The notes beneath the pieces are model-generated. The model saw only the letters and a list, made by a program, of their open reading frames with translations, searched no databases and was not told where the DNA came from. Positions 23,605-25,422 of a stretch of DNA of 25,422 nt are shown here, in pieces. Origin of the DNA: an uncultured Clostridia bacterium. GTDB taxonomy: Bacteria; Bacillota; Clostridia; Christensenellales; Aristaeellaceae. Position numbers and translations under genes: made by a program. The number at the start of each line of letters is the position of its first letter. Position 1 is the first letter of the stretch. The stretch covers positions 1-25,422 of the forward strand of contig CALNAU010000207.1 of the NCBI GenBank assembly GCA_937874275.1, given 5' to 3'.

Positions 23605-25015
23605 GCCTGTCCGGCATATTGGCCCGGAAGCCCTGGCCGAGCAAGGACGATTTGCCGGCCTTGTGCGCGGCCATGCCGATCGCCCGCGTACCTATCATAT
23701 TGTCACCTACGGCTGCCAGATGAACGCCCACGACTCGGAGACATTGGCAGGTACCCTCAGCGACATTGGCCTCACCCAAGCCCCGCAGCGCGAGGAAGCC
23801 GACCTGGTGCTGTTCAACACCTGCTGCATCCGCGACAACGCCGAGCGCAAGGCGCTGGGCAACATCACCTGGCTGAAGGAGATTAAAAAGCGGCGGCCCC
23901 ACATGCTCATCGGCGTGTGCGGCTGCATGATGCAGCAGCGCGGCATGGCGGAGACCGTGCTCAAGCAGTATCCCTTTGTGGATATTGCCTTTGGCACGGG
24001 CAGCCTGTACCGCCTGCCGGAGTACCTGTACCTGGCGGTGGAGGAAAAGCGCCGGGTGATTGATGTCTCCCGCGAGGAGAGCACCATCGCCGAGGGGCTG
24101 CCGGTGCTGCGCGAATCGCCGTTCAAGGCGTACATCAACATCATGTACGGCTGCAACAACTACTGCGCCTACTGCATCGTGCCCTATGTGCGCGGGCGGG
24201 AGCGCTCGCGCCGCGCGGAGGATATCCTGCACGAGGCCGAGGCGCTGGTGGCAGACGGCGTGCAGGAAATCACGCTGCTGGGGCAAAACGTCAACTCCTA
24301 CGGCAATGACGCGGGGGAAATCAGCTTTCCCGAGTTGCTTCGCCGCCTGGATCAGACGGGCATCCCCCGGCTGCGCTTCATGACCTCCCACCCCAAGGAT
24401 TTGTCAGACGAGTTGGTGGCGGAATATGCCCGCAGCCGCTCTCTGGCGCCCCACCTGCACCTGCCCGTGCAGTCGGGCAGCGACCGCATCCTGGCGGCCA
24501 TGAACCGCCGCTATGACGTAGAAACCTACCTCAGCCGGGTGGACAAGCTGCGCGCCGCGCGGCCGGACATCGGCCTCACCACCGACCTGATTGTGGCCTT
24601 CCCCGGAGAGACCGAGGAGGACTTTGAGCAGAGCATGCGGCTGGTGGAGCGCGTGCGCTATGACAGCGCCTTTACCTTCATTTACTCCCCGCGCACGGGC
24701 ACCAAGGCCGCGGATTTGCCCGGCCAGGTGGCGCCCGAGGTGGCCAGCCAGCGCATTGAGCGGCTGATTGCCCTGCAGGAGGGCATCACCAAGGAGGTGC
24801 TGCACGGCCTGCGCGGCCAGCAAATGGGTATTTTGGTAGAGGGAACCTCGGCCCGCAGGCAAACCCAGATGACCGGCAAATGCGGGCGCAATATCTCCGT
24901 CAACTTCACCGGCGGCCATGAGGGACTCATTGGGCACATTGTGCCCGTCAACATCACCGGCGCCGGCAGCAACACGCTGCGCGGCGAATACATCAAGGAG
25001 GAACAAACCACATGA
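23594..25015 (+). CDS. miaB: tRNA-2-methylthio-N6-dimethylallyladenosine synthase MiaB
   Basis: A 473-residue methylthiotransferase that adds the methylthio group to i6A37 of tRNAs reading UNN codons. The N-terminal UPF0004 domain has cluster cysteines C41 (TYGCQMN), C77 (NTCCIRDNA) and C111 (GVCGCM). The radical SAM cluster is C187, C191, C194 (YGCNNYCAYC), followed by VPYVRGRERSR, which is diagnostic for MiaB rather than RimO or MtaB. A TRAM RNA-binding domain ends the protein. The ATG at 23594 has AAGGAGG eight bases upstream, inside rng. About 30 residues precede the core, a little longer than E. coli MiaB. The ylbF-like gene starts at its stop. Confidence 0.96.
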   Translation: MHREPVRHIGPEALAEQGRFAGLVRGHADRPRTYHIVTYGCQMNAHDSETLAGTLSDIGLTQAPQREEADLVLFNTCCIRDNAERKALGNITWLKEIKKRRPHMLIGVCGCMMQQRGMAETVLKQYPFVDIAFGTGSLYRLPEYLYLAVEEKRRVIDVSREESTIAEGLPVLRESPFKAYINIMYGCNNYCAYCIVPYVRGRERSRRAEDILHEAEALVADGVQEITLLGQNVNSYGNDAGEISFPELLRRLDQTGIPRLRFMTSHPKDLSDELVAEYARSRSLAPHLHLPVQSGSDRILAAMNRRYDVETYLSRVDKLRAARPDIGLTTDLIVAFPGETEEDFEQSMRLVERVRYDSAFTFIYSPRTGTKAADLPGQVAPEVASQRIERLIALQEGITKEVLHGLRGQQMGILVEGTSARRQTQMTGKCGRNISVNFTGGHEGLIGHIVPVNITGAGSNTLRGEYIKEEQTT

Positions 25016-25422
25016 ACCAAGCCATTCAGGAAGCGGCCCGCCAGCTGGGCCAACTGATTATGCAAGACCCGGCCTACACCAACATGCAGGCGCAGGAGGA
25101 AGCGGCGCTGGCCGACGAAGCCCTGCAGGGGCAGTACCGGGAGTATCAACTGGCCCGCCAGCAGCTGCAGGAGCTCAGCCTGCAGGACGAGCCCGACCCC
25201 GGCGAGATGGAAGCCCTGCGCATGGAGATTGAGCGCCTGGGCCACGACATCCAGCAGACGGATACCATGTCCGCCCTCAGCGACGCCCGCAACGCCTTTG
25301 GCGTGCTGATGGCCCAGGTGAACGACGAGCTGCAGACGGTGCTCAACCCTGCCTCAGAAGATGAGGAGGACGGCTGCCCCAGCGGTGGCTGCGAGGGGTG
25401 TCATGGGTGTAGTGTGCGATAA
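25012..25422 (+). CDS. YlbF family protein with C-terminal cysteine cluster
   Basis: A 136-residue mostly helical protein of the YlbF/YmcA (Ric) family. Residues about 1-110 form the alpha-helical domain (QEAARQLGQLIMQDPAYTNM, then heptad-like helices). The tail has four cysteines, C122, C127, C130 and C133, in CPSGGCEGCHGC. In Bacillus subtilis the YlbF, YmcA and YaaT proteins form a complex that carries [4Fe-4S] clusters and affects RNase Y-dependent mRNA processing, and ymcA sits beside a miaB homologue. The same miaB neighbour here (ATGA overlap, 25012-25015) supports the assignment. Which of the two paralogues it equals is uncertain. The stop codon is the last triplet of the window. Confidence 0.85.
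   Translation: MNQAIQEAARQLGQLIMQDPAYTNMQAQEEAALADEALQGQYREYQLARQQLQELSLQDEPDPGEMEALRMEIERLGHDIQQTDTMSALSDARNAFGVLMAQVNDELQTVLNPASEDEEDGCPSGGCEGCHGCSVR

Noticed and set aside
1..25422. CRISPR arrays, transposons, prophage, toxin-antitoxin or defence islands
   Set aside because: Looked for on both strands by direct reading; no evenly spaced short repeats, transposase, integrase or paired small toxin/antitoxin frames are present.

Overview
This window looks like a chromosomal housekeeping segment from a GC-rich, Gram-positive-type Clostridia/Firmicutes bacterium. That assignment is inferred from gene content: an IspH-ribosomal protein S1 fusion, a LytR-CpsA-Psr wall protein, an ECF folate S component, a K+-type membrane pyrophosphatase, a radical SAM/DUF2344 pair, a miaB-ylbF pair, strong AGGAGG ribosome binding sites and frequent TTG starts. 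I see no rRNA, tRNA, CRISPR array, transposase, phage gene or attachment site.

Layout. (1) Positions 1-2410, plus strand: the end of tuf, then rpmG, secE, nusG, rplK and rplA, closed by a strong intrinsic terminator. A related GTGGGAGG...ACCACAAG element precedes both rplK and rplA and is a candidate L1 autoregulatory leader. rplJ/rplL do not follow. (2) 2411-3190: a gene-poor stretch holding a frameshifted small membrane-anchored protein on the minus strand. (3) 3141-7161, minus strand: cmk, plsC and a large ispH-rpsA fusion (859 aa), covering pyrimidine nucleotide, phospholipid and isoprenoid synthesis plus translation. (4) 7290-10294, minus: a 980-aa secreted protein with two SH3-like and seven peptidoglycan-binding modules behind a near-consensus promoter. 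(5) 10398-12173, minus: a cytoplasmic GH13 maltodextrin-type glucosidase. (6) 12274-16533, minus: a compressed operon (dCMP deaminase, LCP protein, folT-like, nth, metal ABC ATPase, metal ABC permease) from a consensus TTGACA/TATAAT promoter, with every junction overlapping or nearly so. (7) 16787-19831, plus: hppA and an unrecognised 263-aa protein, followed by a strong hairpin. (8) 19844-25422, plus: TIGR03960-type radical SAM protein, DUF2344 protein, RNase G/E, miaB and a YlbF-family gene, all overlapping, forming an RNA modification/processing operon.

The genes are mostly ordinary. Items worth a second look are the internal Shine-Dalgarno that may make free S1 from the ispH-rpsA fusion, the 11-residue repeat tail of that fusion, the duplicated architecture and L,D-transpeptidase-like C-terminus of the wall protein, the paired L1-like leaders, the hppA-linked unknown gene with an upstream palindrome, and the altered context of the radical SAM/rng operon. 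I did not find a convincing, wholly new system.
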